Origin: CAVRUD01 sp963724285
GTDB taxonomy: Bacteria > Chloroflexota > Chloroflexia > Thermomicrobiales > UBA6265
DNA: 64,000 nucleotides
Direction of reading: 5' to 3'
Assembly: GCA_963724285.1 (NCBI GenBank)
Contig: CAVRUD010000032.1
Span: forward strand, 439,401 to 503,400
Of this stretch, positions 35,975 through 44,793 are shown in pieces. The position numbers were made by a program, and so were the translations under genes. Every line of letters begins with the position of its first letter. Positions within the stretch are counted from its first letter, which is position 1. The notes below the pieces were generated by a model. It was given only the letters and a program-made list of their open reading frames with translations, had not been told where the DNA came from and searched no databases.

Positions 35975-36002
35975 TTGACAATCAGAACATATGTTCTATA
36001 GT
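35975..36002 (+). promoter_or_regulatory. Strong promoter with LexA/SOS-box-like palindrome in the spacer
   Basis: TTGACA (35975-35980), 16-base spacer, TATAGT (35997-36002). The spacer carries the perfect palindrome AGAACATATGTTCT (35984-35997), matching the Gram-positive type SOS box GAAC-N4-GTTC. No credible open frame follows on the plus strand, so it may drive a small RNA or be left over from a lost SOS gene. Confidence 0.6.
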
Positions 36003-36377
36003 GGCGTCAAGCGGCACACCCGGCAGGGGTGCGGGCCTGGGCAGCGCCCCACCTTGCCCGGCTCGGGTCCCCAGCCGTCATCCAGGCCCCAGCGCGCGCT
36101 CCCGGCGGACGTCCCGCCCGGTCCGAGCCCCTGTAGAACCCGCTCCCCGATCCGCCCACCACGGCCGGATGGAGTAGCAGCGAACCCGCGGACCACTAGG
36201 CCATCGACCGCCCAAACCTGCCCAGCCGGCTTGAGCCGGCTTCCGTCACTCAGCCCGGGACTTCGAGTCCCGGGCGGCAGCGGAGACGGCGTCACCTATG
36301 GGCAACACTCCCCTTTCCCCTGCCCTTCCTAAGCGCAGCGGGGGGAAGGAGGCCGAGGGGTTAGGGGACCGCTCCCC
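36003..36377. other. Possible small RNA region downstream of the SOS-like promoter
   Basis: No coding frame is convincing. A perfect 10-bp hairpin with a TCG loop (36253-36275) lies about 250 bases downstream and is not followed by T residues. A transcript from about 36009 to this hairpin is conceivable but unproven. Confidence 0.3.
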
Positions 36378-37145
36378 CTAGAAGTAATTCGCCGTAATCC
36401 CGCCATCGATCACGAACGTCGTCCCCGTCATCCACGACGACTCATCCGACGCCAGAAAGACGCCCGCCCAAACCACATCCTCCGCCCGGCCAAACCGAGC
36501 GAGCGGGATGCGGTTGAGCCGCTTGTTCTTCTCCGCCTCACTCGCGAAGAGGGTTTCCATCAGCGGCGTCAGGACCGGGCCGGGACAGACGGCGTTGGCC
36601 CTGATCCTGTCGCGGCCATACTGGACCGCCAGCGATTTAGTCAGGGAGAGCACCGCGCCCTTGCTCGCCGTGTAGGCATCCTGGGGCACCGTGCAGCCGA
36701 CCAGGGCCACGAACGAGGCGATGTTGATCACCGAGCCGCCCCCAGCCGCCTGCAGGGCCGGGATGCCGTGCTTGCAACAGAGGTAGACGCCTTTGGCGTT
36801 CACGTCGAGGACGCGCTCCCAGACAGACTCGTCGGTGGCGACGACGCTCGTGTCCTCGTCCGGCATCACCCCGGCGTTGTTGTAGAGCACGTTCACCTTG
36901 CCGAACCGCTTGACGCCGGATTCGATCCACGTCCGCACATCGTCGGAGTTCGTCACGTCACCGGCGACGGGCAAGATCGCCCCGTGCAGGCCGGTGTCGA
37001 TCTCCGAGATCGTCTCGTCCAACCCTGCCGCGGCGATATCGGCCGCGATCACCTTGGCGCCCTGCTCTGCAAAGATCCGGGTCGCGACCCGGCCCATGCC
37101 GCTCGCCGCACCGGTCACCAGGATGACTTTGTCGCTCAAACGCAC
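36378..37145 (-). CDS. SDR family NAD(P)-dependent oxidoreductase
   Basis: Classical short-chain dehydrogenase, 255 residues. TGAASGMGRVAT is the cofactor loop (TGxxxGxG), followed by LYNNAGVM (NNAG), IASFVALVGC (catalytic Ser) and YTASKGAV (YxxxK), then CPGPVLTPL. The Asp after beta-2 (VIAADIA) suggests NAD preference. The start ATG 37143-37145 is directly supported by MRLSDKVILVTG. Substrate unknown; divergent from the amidohydrolase-GS pair with a dyad in between. Confidence 0.9.
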   Translation of the reverse strand: MRLSDKVILVTGAASGMGRVATRIFAEQGAKVIAADIAAAGLDETISEIDTGLHGAILPVAGDVTNSDDVRTWIESGVKRFGKVNVLYNNAGVMPDEDTSVVATDESVWERVLDVNAKGVYLCCKHGIPALQAAGGGSVINIASFVALVGCTVPQDAYTASKGAVLSLTKSLAVQYGRDRIRANAVCPGPVLTPLMETLFASEAEKNKRLNRIPLARFGRAEDVVWAGVFLASDESSWMTGTTFVIDGGITANYF

Positions 37146-37228
37146 CGCGTCGCCCTCCCTCCATCGTCCATCTGTTCGGTAGCGGGATCATAGACGACGC
37201 TCGAACGGGCCACCGCTGCGATAGAGTA

Positions 37229-37254
37229 CCGGTCATCAACATTGATGCGACCGG
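37229..37254. promoter_or_regulatory. Candidate operator between divergent SDR and amidohydrolase genes
   Basis: Nested dyad: CCGGTC ... GACCGG outside and CATCAA-CA-TTGATG inside (37234-37247). It lies 84 bases from the SDR start and 25 bases before the amidohydrolase start. Confidence 0.45.
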
Positions 37255-37278
37255 GTAACCGGTAGGAGGGCCGCACAG

Positions 37279-38148
37279 ATGCCGCTCGGACCGATCGTCG
37301 ATTCCCACGTCCACCTCTGGGACCCTGACGGGATCCTCGTACCGTGGCTCCAATCGTCCTGGCTGAACTCGCCGCACGGCCTGACCGAATACGACCAGGT
37401 GACCGCCGGCGTCGATGTCGACGCGATCGTCTACCTGGAGATCGACGCCGCCGCGTCGTACCGGCTGACGGAAGCCAGGCAGATCGCCAAGTTGGCCCAG
37501 CGCGATCCCCGGATCCAGGGCATCGTCGCCTGCGCGCCGCTCGAAGACGGCGATCACGTCCGCGGCCTGCTCGAAGACCTGGTCGAAGTCGGTCCACTGG
37601 TCAAGGGCATCCGCCGGATCTATCAGGACGAACCGGACCCTGCGTTCTGCCTCCGTCCAGGCTTCGTGCGCGGCGTCCAGATCCTGCCGGAATACGGCCT
37701 GACCTGCGACCTCTGCGGGAACAACACCCAACTCGAAAGTACGGTGGAACTCGTCCGGCAGTGCCCGGGAACCGAGTTCATCCTCGACCACATTTCCAAG
37801 CCGGACATCCGCGGCGGCCAACTCGAACCGTGGCGCAGCCAGATGACCGAGCTGGCGAGCTTCCCCAACATCGTCTGCAAGATCAGCGGCGCCGTCACCG
37901 AGGCGGACTGGGAGAACTGGACCGTCAGCGACATCCGCCCGTACGTCGAGCACGCCCTGGAGGCCTTCGGCGAGGACCGCGTCGTCTTCGGCGGCGACTG
38001 GCCTGTGGTCACCAACGCCTCCCCATGGCGCGGCTGGGTCGACGCCCTCGACGAGATCACCGCCAACTTCTCCGACACGGCCAAGCGCAAGCTCTGGTCA
38101 GAGAACGCGCGCCGCTTCTACCGCCTGCCCTCCGGATCGACCACCTGA
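37279..38148 (+). CDS. Amidohydrolase family 2 (TIM-barrel) protein
   Basis: 289 residues. VDSHVHLWDPDG carries the HxH metal site; EFILDHISKPDI and VVFGGDWPVV are the later metal/active-site blocks of the Amidohydro_2 family, which includes lactonases and decarboxylases. ATG 37279 follows AGGAGG by 11 bases. Its stop overlaps the start of the glutamine-synthetase-like gene (TGATG). Amidohydrolase_2 and GS domains are fused in fungal FluG and plant NodGS, so the two probably act in one pathway. The exact reaction is not evident. Confidence 0.87.
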   Translation: MPLGPIVDSHVHLWDPDGILVPWLQSSWLNSPHGLTEYDQVTAGVDVDAIVYLEIDAAASYRLTEARQIAKLAQRDPRIQGIVACAPLEDGDHVRGLLEDLVEVGPLVKGIRRIYQDEPDPAFCLRPGFVRGVQILPEYGLTCDLCGNNTQLESTVELVRQCPGTEFILDHISKPDIRGGQLEPWRSQMTELASFPNIVCKISGAVTEADWENWTVSDIRPYVEHALEAFGEDRVVFGGDWPVVTNASPWRGWVDALDEITANFSDTAKRKLWSENARRFYRLPSGSTT

Positions 38149-39533
38149 TGACGGCGGCGACGAAGGCCGGCATGACCGTCGAAGACCTTGTAAGCGCGGT
38201 CGCCAACGGCCGCATCGACACGGTGATCTGCGCCATCTGCGATATGCAGGGGCGCCTGGTCGGCAAGCGCGTCACGGGGGAGCACTTCGTCAACCATTGC
38301 CTGGAGCACGGCACCCACTTCTGCACCTACCTGCTCGGCACGGACATGGAGATGGAGACGCCGGCAGGCTACGAGTTCATGACCTGGGAGTCGGGCTACG
38401 GCGACTACCTCGCCCGCCCGGACTGGGCCACCCTCCGCGTGATCCCCTGGCTAGATAGGACCGCCCTGGTCCTGGCGGACGCCGTCGACGAAGCGACCGG
38501 CGACCTCGTTCCGATCGCCCCGCGCTCCGTCCTCCGCCGCCAGATCGAGCGCTGCGCCGCCCTCGGCCTCCAACCGATGATGGCGAGCGAGCTGGAGTTC
38601 TACCTGCTCAAGGAGACCTTTGAGGAAGCGCACGCCAAAGGCTTCCAGGGCCTGACACCGTTCGGCTGGTACAACGAGGACTACCAGCTCCTCCAGGCCA
38701 GCAAGGCCGAACCGATCTACCGCCAGTTCCGTCAGCAGCTCTCGGCGGCGGGTGTCCCCATCGAGTTCTCCAAGGGCGAAGCGGCGCCCGGCCAGCACGA
38801 GATCAATATCCACGTGTCCGGCGCGCTTGAGTCGGCCGACCGCCACGCGCTGCTCAAGCACGGCTGCAAGGAGATCGCCCACCAGCTCGGCCACGCGATC
38901 ACCTTCATGGCCAAGCCGGATCACACCTGGACGGGCAGCAGCGGCCACATCCACCTGAGCCTCTGGGACGCCGAGGGAGCCACCAACGTCTTCCACGACG
39001 CCGGGGCGGGACGGGCCGCGATGTCGGCCACCATGCGCCATTTCCTGGGCGGGATGATGGCGGGCGCGCGGGAACTCTCCTTGCTGGTGGCCCCGAACGT
39101 GAATTCCTACAAGCGCTACGCGGTCGCAAGCTGGGCCCCGGTCAACATCGTCTGGGCGCGGGACAACCGCACCTGCGGCTTTAGGGTCGTCGGCCATGGC
39201 AACAGCTTGCGGATCGAGAATCGCTTTCCGGGAGGCGACACCAATCCCTACCTAGCGTACGCGGCCCTCCTCGCCGCCGGGCTGCACGGCATCGAGCACC
39301 AGATCGATCCGCCGGAGGAGTTCCACGGCAACGGCTACCTTGTCACCGACGCCCCACGGGTGCCTCGATCGCTGTACGAGGCCGTCGAGGAATTCGCGGC
39401 CAGCGAGATCGCCCGGTCCGCCTTCGGCGACACGGTCGTCAACCACTACCTCAACGCCGGCCGGGTCGAGCAGGCGGCCTTCGACATGGCCGTGACAACC
39501 TGGGAGCGACACCGGTATCTGGAACGGGGGTAG
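38148..39533 (+). CDS. Glutamine synthetase family protein (gamma-glutamylamide ligase-like)
   Basis: 461 residues from ATG 38148, overlapping the previous stop. GS signatures: ASELEFYL (metal-binding Glu), GQHEINIH (Glu/His), FMAKPDHTWTGSSGHIHLSL (the ATP-site HxHxS), NSYKRY, and CGFRVVGHGNSLRIENRFPG with the catalytic-site Arg and Glu. It has the N-terminal CDMQGRLVGKRV strand typical of PuuA/FluG-like GS rather than a housekeeping GlnA. It likely ligates glutamate to an amine, or a related ligation. It is translationally coupled to the amidohydrolase. Confidence 0.88.
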   Translation: MTAATKAGMTVEDLVSAVANGRIDTVICAICDMQGRLVGKRVTGEHFVNHCLEHGTHFCTYLLGTDMEMETPAGYEFMTWESGYGDYLARPDWATLRVIPWLDRTALVLADAVDEATGDLVPIAPRSVLRRQIERCAALGLQPMMASELEFYLLKETFEEAHAKGFQGLTPFGWYNEDYQLLQASKAEPIYRQFRQQLSAAGVPIEFSKGEAAPGQHEINIHVSGALESADRHALLKHGCKEIAHQLGHAITFMAKPDHTWTGSSGHIHLSLWDAEGATNVFHDAGAGRAAMSATMRHFLGGMMAGARELSLLVAPNVNSYKRYAVASWAPVNIVWARDNRTCGFRVVGHGNSLRIENRFPGGDTNPYLAYAALLAAGLHGIEHQIDPPEEFHGNGYLVTDAPRVPRSLYEAVEEFAASEIARSAFGDTVVNHYLNAGRVEQAAFDMAVTTWERHRYLERG

Positions 39534-39589
39534 GCCGCGCCTGCGGCCTGAACCGCACAGCCTCTCAGAGGTAACGAGATGCAAGCCCG

Positions 39590-40294
39590 TCAACCCAGGA
39601 CGAATACCGCCTCGTCAGCCGTGATCTGCACATCTTGAAGGCGACCCACCAGACGCGGCCTGGGCTGGCGATCCCCGACGGCGGCTTCCACCGCCTCCGC
39701 CAGGTCGATCCGAACGGTCGTGTCGTCAACCCGCGAAAGCCCCGGTCGGGTGCCCATGCCGTTGAGGAGGAGGTTGGTCAGCAGACCGTTGACGTCCGGC
39801 GTAAGGTCCAGCCGGACGTGGAGCGCGCCGTCAACGGCGGCGAGATGCAGCCGCGCGGTGATGGTGACGAGATTGCGGGCCCGATCGCGCAGTTTCTGAA
39901 GCAGGTTTCCGGATTCCGTTTGGGCGAACCGTGCCCGGACCTCGAGGCCCCCATCGACCAGGTCGCCGCTGATATCGAGTTCGTCGCGTACGCCCACCAC
40001 CCGAAACAGCGAGGCGTAGTACCAGTGGACCGGACGAAGGCGCGGATTCTCGTCCATAGCCGCGAGCAACCCGTCGATCCGGTCGCGCGAGCGTGTCGAT
40101 ACCCGCCGTGAAAGAACCTCGACCAGGTCCTGAACGCCGGCACGGGTAAGCGTCAGGCGCACCCCTTCGATGCCGACCTCCGCCGGCCCGTTGCCTATCG
40201 CATCGTGCGGCATGGATAGGCGAAGTTCGTCGAACCGCACCGCGCTTGGCGAATCGGGCGCCGAGGGCGGCGCGTAACCTGCCGAGTCGGCCAT
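39590..40294 (-). CDS. Hypothetical protein, LmeA/DUF2993-like beta-rich repeat
   Basis: 235 residues at most. Hydrophobic-strand pattern GVRLTLTRAGVQDLVEVLSR and DLVDGGLEVRARFAQTESGN, LVTITARLHLAAVDGALHVR resembles lipid-binding DUF2993/LmeA proteins, but no signal peptide is present. The smaller gene upstream repeats the motif IRVTLPAAALQEIVARAV, so both may share this fold. ATG 40292-40294 is preferred to the GTG just before it. Assignment is weak; it is co-directional with the next gene, 21 bases apart. Confidence 0.55.
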   Translation of the reverse strand: MADSAGYAPPSAPDSPSAVRFDELRLSMPHDAIGNGPAEVGIEGVRLTLTRAGVQDLVEVLSRRVSTRSRDRIDGLLAAMDENPRLRPVHWYYASLFRVVGVRDELDISGDLVDGGLEVRARFAQTESGNLLQKLRDRARNLVTITARLHLAAVDGALHVRLDLTPDVNGLLTNLLLNGMGTRPGLSRVDDTTVRIDLAEAVEAAVGDRQPRPRLVGRLQDVQITADEAVFVLG

Positions 40295-40315
40295 CACAGA
40301 ATCACCGGCGGTACC

Positions 40316-40657
40316 TCAATCGGTCTCAACGTGAATCCCGGCCGCACCGACGCGCAGGCGAACTCCCGCTCCCGGTACGCCGATGTTGAGACCAGGTGAT
40401 CCGCCGCCCGGCTTGAGAAGGACCCCATTCTCCCGCAGGGAGAGCGATCCTTGAGGAACCGCCCGGGCCACGATCTCCTGCAGGGCCGCCGCCGGAAGGG
40501 TGACCCGGATCTGGCTAAGATCGATATCGATCGTGGCTGCTTCCCGGGTCGAAGGATCGAGCATTGCGCGGAGGGCCGAGAGCGAGAGCCCGCCCGCGAT
40601 TCCCCCGATCTCAATCCGCTCATTCGCCGCATCGTCATCGCCGGGTCGATCAGTCAC
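40316..40657 (-). CDS. Small hypothetical protein related to its downstream neighbour
   Basis: 113 residues from GTG 40655-40657, which has GGGGAGGA 8 bases upstream. Core: LSLSALRAMLDPSTREAATI, DIDLSQIRVTLPAAALQEIV, ARAVPQGSLSLRENGVLLKP, ending GVRLRVGAAGIHVETD. The 'xxVTLPxxALQEIV' strand-helix unit recurs in the 39590-40294 product, suggesting a two-gene set of related soluble beta proteins. Function unknown. Confidence 0.6.
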   Translation of the reverse strand: MTDRPGDDDAANERIEIGGIAGGLSLSALRAMLDPSTREAATIDIDLSQIRVTLPAAALQEIVARAVPQGSLSLRENGVLLKPGGGSPGLNIGVPGAGVRLRVGAAGIHVETD

Positions 40658-40711
40658 GCGATGTCCTCCCCTTCCCATGCGATGACGACAACACCGGGTC
40701 TGCGTCGCGTT

Positions 40712-42145
40712 CTACTTGGCCACGGCCCGAAGGGAGTCGGGCGCAACCACCGGAGCGCTGACCGGCTTGATGGACTCGTCTACCAGCGAGGCGCTCCCAG
40801 CCACGCCGAGGCGCTCCATGATGAGGCGGTACACCGGCTCCAACTCCGCCATCAGCGCGTCTCGCGTCTCCTGGGGGAGATCGGAGAACTGGCGCTTGAA
40901 CGGGCCAAAGCCCTTCTTGCGGGTGGTGTAGTAGAACTGGGCGTCGGTCATGCCCTCCTTGCGCTCGTCGCCGTTGTTGGCGGCGAGGTGGGCGTAGATG
41001 GCGTCCTTCAGATCCTGCGGGAAGGCGGCGCTGTCATACAGCCGATTCTGGAAGGCCGTCGCCAGGTGGACCTCGATCGCGTTCGCCTCGGCGAACCGGC
41101 CGAACGCTTCTTCCGGCAAGGTCGAAGCGCCGTGCTGAACGGCTCCGCCCATGCCGTAGTCCTTGCGGGCCGCTTCCGATAGGGCGGCGAGGGTGTCAAA
41201 GTCGACGCTGACGTCGGCGATGCTGCCATCCGCCAGGACGATGCCGCCGTGCGACGTGCCCGTCTGGACGCTGATCTTCGAGATGCCCGTCAGCGGCTTG
41301 CCCGCCTGCTCCGCTCGCCTGGCCAGGTCCGCCTGGTATCCCTGCATGAAGGCGTGCAGGTCCTCGACCGTGCTGTTCTCCTTGCCGACCTCTCCGATCT
41401 CGCCACCGATCGAGACGGTGATGCCCTTCGGCTCCGCTTCGCGGATCGCCTGGGTCAACTCGGCGGAGTGGATCGAGTTCAGACGTTGCTGCTCGGCCAG
41501 GGTCGGGTAGGAGAGATCGACGAGCGTCGAGGCGTCGATGTCGATGTTGAAATAACCGGCCGCGATCGCCTCGAGCGCCAGCGATCGGACGGCCGCGATT
41601 TCGCCTTCCGGATCCTTGGCGTAGGCTTTGGGGTTCGCCTGATAGTGATCGCCCTGGATGAAGACCGGGCCGCGGTGGTTCTCCTTGATCGCCGCCGCCA
41701 GGATGTTGGAGGCGTACTCGCCTGGTCGCTGGTCGGTGTATCCCATCTCGGACCGGGCGAGCTCGAACAGCACGATCTTGTTGTCCGTCGACTTCGCGGC
41801 GCGGAAGATCGTGCGGGCGGTGTCGTACGTCAGTCCGCGGACATTGATGGCCGGAGCAGTCCTGTGCGAATACGCGCCGCGCCCCGCGGCGATGTAAAGA
41901 TCGTGGATCGACGCGGGGAAGGCGCCAAGGGCGGGGGCTGCGACCCTGATAATCCAGCGGGAGGCCGCCTTGACGTCGTCATCGCCGTAGAGCGCGGCGT
42001 AGAGCAGGTCGTCGATCAGGCCGCTCCGGAATCCGGCCTCGTCGTGAATCTCGAGGCCATCTCCGGCGAACGTGGCGACGCCATCAAGAGCGCGGTGGAC
42101 TGCATCAAGACTGGAGAACGGCTGCCGGACGGAGGTGGAAGACAT
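40712..42145 (-). CDS. fba: Class II fructose-bisphosphate aldolase, long form
   Basis: Zinc-dependent aldolase splitting fructose-1,6-bisphosphate (or a related ketose bisphosphate). ATG 42143-42145 follows AGAGGAGCC. 477 residues, longer than the about 300-residue E. coli type. VFIQGDHYQANP (zinc His region), YFNIDIDASTLVDLS (catalytic Asp/phosphate), GEIGEVG, TGTSHGGIV (zinc His) and VQHGASTLPEEAFGRFAEAN-AIEVHLAT map to the family. The extended C-terminus carries KRQFSDLPQETRDALMAELE. Upstream in-frame sequence is GC-rich spacer and is excluded. Intact. Confidence 0.85.
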   Translation of the reverse strand: MSSTSVRQPFSSLDAVHRALDGVATFAGDGLEIHDEAGFRSGLIDDLLYAALYGDDDVKAASRWIIRVAAPALGAFPASIHDLYIAAGRGAYSHRTAPAINVRGLTYDTARTIFRAAKSTDNKIVLFELARSEMGYTDQRPGEYASNILAAAIKENHRGPVFIQGDHYQANPKAYAKDPEGEIAAVRSLALEAIAAGYFNIDIDASTLVDLSYPTLAEQQRLNSIHSAELTQAIREAEPKGITVSIGGEIGEVGKENSTVEDLHAFMQGYQADLARRAEQAGKPLTGISKISVQTGTSHGGIVLADGSIADVSVDFDTLAALSEAARKDYGMGGAVQHGASTLPEEAFGRFAEANAIEVHLATAFQNRLYDSAAFPQDLKDAIYAHLAANNGDERKEGMTDAQFYYTTRKKGFGPFKRQFSDLPQETRDALMAELEPVYRLIMERLGVAGSASLVDESIKPVSAPVVAPDSLRAVAK

Positions 42146-42449
42146 GGTCGGCTCCTCTTGGCGCGCGACGCCCGGGCGGTCGGCGCCGCCTGATTCTTCT
42201 CGTGCGGGGTACCCCGCCGGAGGCCCTGGACTCCTCAATGTGGCCGCAGACCCTCGGGTCATCGGGCTGCCAGATTGTACCGGAGACCGCCCCGCGGCAG
42301 AACAAGCAAATCTCCTGCCTAGACCGATCTTCCCCCAGCCCAACCACCGGACCACACGGCGCTGACGGACTTCTTCGGCGGGGCCCGACGCCAACCCGGA
42401 GCAGCGCCTGCGCGCAACGCAGCTGGCGCGAACCTGTCAGTGAACTCCC
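42146..42449. other. Intergenic region upstream of fba
   Basis: About 300 bases without a gene; presumably holds the minus-strand fba promoter, but no convincing -35/-10 pair was found. Confidence 0.4.
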
Positions 42450-42489
42450 GAAAAAGGTGACGGCCGCGGGCGAATCGCCCGCGGCCGTC
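42450..42489 (-). terminator. Rho-independent terminator of the cupredoxin gene
   Basis: A near-perfect 15-bp stem (42459-42473 / 42475-42489) is followed on the minus strand by CACCTTTTTC (complement of 42451-42458). A CACGTCT triplet repeat (42501-42519) lies between it and the stop codon. Confidence 0.8.
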
Positions 42490-42519
42490 CCTTGTTCACT
42501 CACGTCTCACGTCTCACGT

Positions 42520-43089
42520 CTACGTGATCGTGATCGTGCCCTCCATCAGCGCCCGATGGCCGGGAATGCCGCAGTAAAAGACGTGCTGCCCGGCCGGGAC
42601 ATCTCCCGGCACCATCCAGTCGACTTCGCTGGGAGCCGGCATGTCGACCGGAGCGTCGTCGTTGTAGCCCTCGATGATGAAGTTGTGCGGGCCGCCGGAA
42701 CCGTCGTTGACCAGATGAATCGTGCCGCCGCGCGCGATCGTGATCTCGTTCGTGCTCCAGGCGATGCCCGGCGCGGAAAGTTCGACGACCTCACCGCCAG
42801 CGGGCGCCTCACCCTCGCTGGTTGCGGTGCCGCTTTCGCCGGCCGCGCCGCTGGCCGCCCCGCCGGTAACATCCTCAGCCGGGGTCGCGTTCGGATCGGG
42901 CGTCGGGAGCGGGGTCGGTGCCCCGGCGACCGTCACCCGGGTAGCGACATCCTCAACCCCTTCGTCGTCGTCATCACTGGACCCGCAAGCGGTGAGCCCC
43001 CAGATCGTGACCAGCGCCGCCGGACCCAGTCCGAGGAGCCGACGCCGATCGAGCCGATTGATCCGCACAATCCCACCCCGTTCCTCCAT
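42520..43089 (-). CDS. Cupredoxin (plastocyanin/azurin-like) lipoprotein
   Basis: ATG 43087-43089 with GGAGG 6 bases upstream. A signal RRRLLGLGPAALVTIWGLTAC carries both a twin-arginine-like start and a lipobox (LTAC). It is followed by an acidic, Pro/Thr/Ala-rich linker of about 70 residues. The C-terminal cupredoxin domain has the blue-copper ligands His (GPHNFIIEG), then Cys, His and Met in HVFYCGIPGHRALMEGTITI. 189 residues. It would be tethered to the outer face of the membrane as an electron carrier. A strong terminator follows. Confidence 0.88.
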   Translation of the reverse strand: MEERGGIVRINRLDRRRLLGLGPAALVTIWGLTACGSSDDDDEGVEDVATRVTVAGAPTPLPTPDPNATPAEDVTGGAASGAAGESGTATSEGEAPAGGEVVELSAPGIAWSTNEITIARGGTIHLVNDGSGGPHNFIIEGYNDDAPVDMPAPSEVDWMVPGDVPAGQHVFYCGIPGHRALMEGTITIT

Positions 43090-43344
43090 CGTACCTCCGC
43101 ACCCCTCCGTATTGCGCCCGATCGCGGACCGGCACGCCGCCACGCACAGTTTCGCCGATCCGTACCAGGTGTGCGGCCCGCATTGTGCGGTCGCACCCAT
43201 TCTCACCACGAAGCGAGGTACGGGTAGCGCTGATTCTTGCGATCGGAAATGATACGTTGGACTGGCCCAATGCGCCGGGGCGCTCCACGGCGAGTTCAGC
43301 ACCGCACGGAGAACCGCCACGTTCTGCGATCCCACGGAGGCTCG

Positions 43345-44193
43345 ATGTCGATCGTCCCCGCAACGCCACACCGCTCCTTCCCCGTCGATGCCCTCGGAAT
43401 CAACCTGGCCGTTACCGACTACGAGCCACCAATGCCGGGCTCACCCACCGTCGTGCTGGTCCACGGGATTGGCAGCCGCGGCGTCTCCTGGTACCCGGTG
43501 ATCGACGATTTGGCCCGCAGGTTCCGGGTCGTGACGTTCGACCTGCGCGGCCACGGCGACTCCGCCAAGCCGGCCATGGGCTACCTACTTCCCGATTACG
43601 CCCGGGATCTCGACGGGCTCCTGACGGCGCTCCAGATCGACCAACCCAGGATCATCGGGCACTCTCTGGGAGGCCTGACCACGCTCCGCTGGGCCGCCGA
43701 CCACCCTACGCAGGCAACCGCGATCGTGCTCGAAGACACCGCGCTCAGCGGCGGGCCGTCGTTGCGTCCCGCCTTCGATGGCTGGCTGGCGCTCTCCCGG
43801 ATGACGGTCGAGCAGGCGGCAACCTGGTATGCCTCCGAATACCCGGATTGGAGCGAGGAGGATTGCATCCGCCGCGCGCAGAGCATCACCTCCGTCCATC
43901 CCCGCGTCTTCGAAGAGCTACGGGACGAATCGACATCAACCAACCGGCCGCCCCGGTTGCTAGGGGTGGAGAAGATCACCTCGCCGATGATGCTGATTCA
44001 CGGCGACGTCGCCAACGGCAGTATGGTCCAGCCAGCCGATGCCCGGCGCCTGGCACAGATGATGCCGGCCCTGCGCATCACCCGCATCCCTGGCGTCGGC
44101 CACAACGTCCACCGCGATGCCCCGGAAGCGTTTGTGGCGACGGCAGTGCCGTTCCTGCTCGGGGATGAGGACCTACTGGGGCTAAGAGACTAG
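43345..44193 (+). CDS. Alpha/beta hydrolase
   Basis: 282 residues from ATG 43345, with GGAGG 8 bases upstream. VVLVHGIGSRG (oxyanion HG), FDLRGHGDSAKP, GHSLGGLTTLRW (nucleophile Ser in GxSxG), MLIHGDVANGS (acid region) and GVGHNVHRDAPEAF (catalytic His) define a classical esterase/lactonase-type hydrolase. The substrate cannot be told. Intact and monocistronic; divergent from the cupredoxin gene with a 255-base gap. Confidence 0.88.
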   Translation: MSIVPATPHRSFPVDALGINLAVTDYEPPMPGSPTVVLVHGIGSRGVSWYPVIDDLARRFRVVTFDLRGHGDSAKPAMGYLLPDYARDLDGLLTALQIDQPRIIGHSLGGLTTLRWAADHPTQATAIVLEDTALSGGPSLRPAFDGWLALSRMTVEQAATWYASEYPDWSEEDCIRRAQSITSVHPRVFEELRDESTSTNRPPRLLGVEKITSPMMLIHGDVANGSMVQPADARRLAQMMPALRITRIPGVGHNVHRDAPEAFVATAVPFLLGDEDLLGLRD

Positions 44194-44351
44194 CGCGATT
44201 GCCGGCGATCCGGTACGATGTTCCGCCGACAGTTCACGGAGACGCCCCGGTTGGCTTCGCCAGGTCGTAGCCGCCAGGCCGACGGCGCCCGAGTACACAG
44301 GCCGGGCCGACTCGGCCCCGCCTGCGAGATTTCGGCTGACCCAGAAGCGCG

Positions 44352-44663
44352 CTACCAGATCCCGAGTTCGTCCTTGGCTTCTTCGCTCATCATGTCCGGA
44401 GACCACGGCGGGCTCCAGACGAGCTTGACGTCGACCTGGCCGATGTCCTCGAAACCCTTGAGGGCGTCGGTCACTTCCTGGACGATAACCGGACCGAGCG
44501 GGCAGCCAAGCGAGGTCAGCGTCATGGTGACGAGAACGTCACCATTATCGGCGATGTCGGCGTCATAGACCAAGCCCAGGTCGACGATGTTGACGCCGAT
44601 CTCCGGGTCGTAAACGTTCTTCAGCCCTTCCCGGACGTCGTCCCGGGTGAAGGTGACGGCCAT
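44352..44663 (-). CDS. MIP18/DUF59 family Fe-S assembly protein (SufT-like)
   Basis: 103 residues from ATG 44661-44663. VYDPEIGVNIVDLGLVYDAD and LTSLGCPLGPVIVQEV (conserved Cys) are the family hallmarks, with VKLVWSPPWSPDMM after. SufT/PaaD-type proteins help mature Fe-S enzymes. It lies away from sufU (20 kb) with no SUF operon nearby. An AGGAGAG site lies 5 bases upstream. Confidence 0.92.
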   Translation of the reverse strand: MAVTFTRDDVREGLKNVYDPEIGVNIVDLGLVYDADIADNGDVLVTMTLTSLGCPLGPVIVQEVTDALKGFEDIGQVDVKLVWSPPWSPDMMSEEAKDELGIW

Positions 44664-44793
44664 CAAATCTCTCCTGGCCCGTACATGGCGATTGTGAGCA
44701 ACGAAACCGGCGTCCGGAAATCCTTTCGCCGGGTTCTAGACCGTAAGTGTACTCGCCGGGTGCGGTTAGGGTCCGACATTCCGTGACTGATAC

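Noticed and set aside
35991..36332. 113-residue open frame right after the SOS-like promoter
   Set aside because: Pro/Arg/Ser-rich composition typical of GC-rich non-coding DNA; it begins inside the -10 region and has no ribosome site.
37344..38147. N-terminal extension of the glutamine-synthetase frame to 729 residues
   Set aside because: The extension is the Arg/Pro-rich shadow of the amidohydrolase gene; the true start ATG 38148 overlaps its stop.
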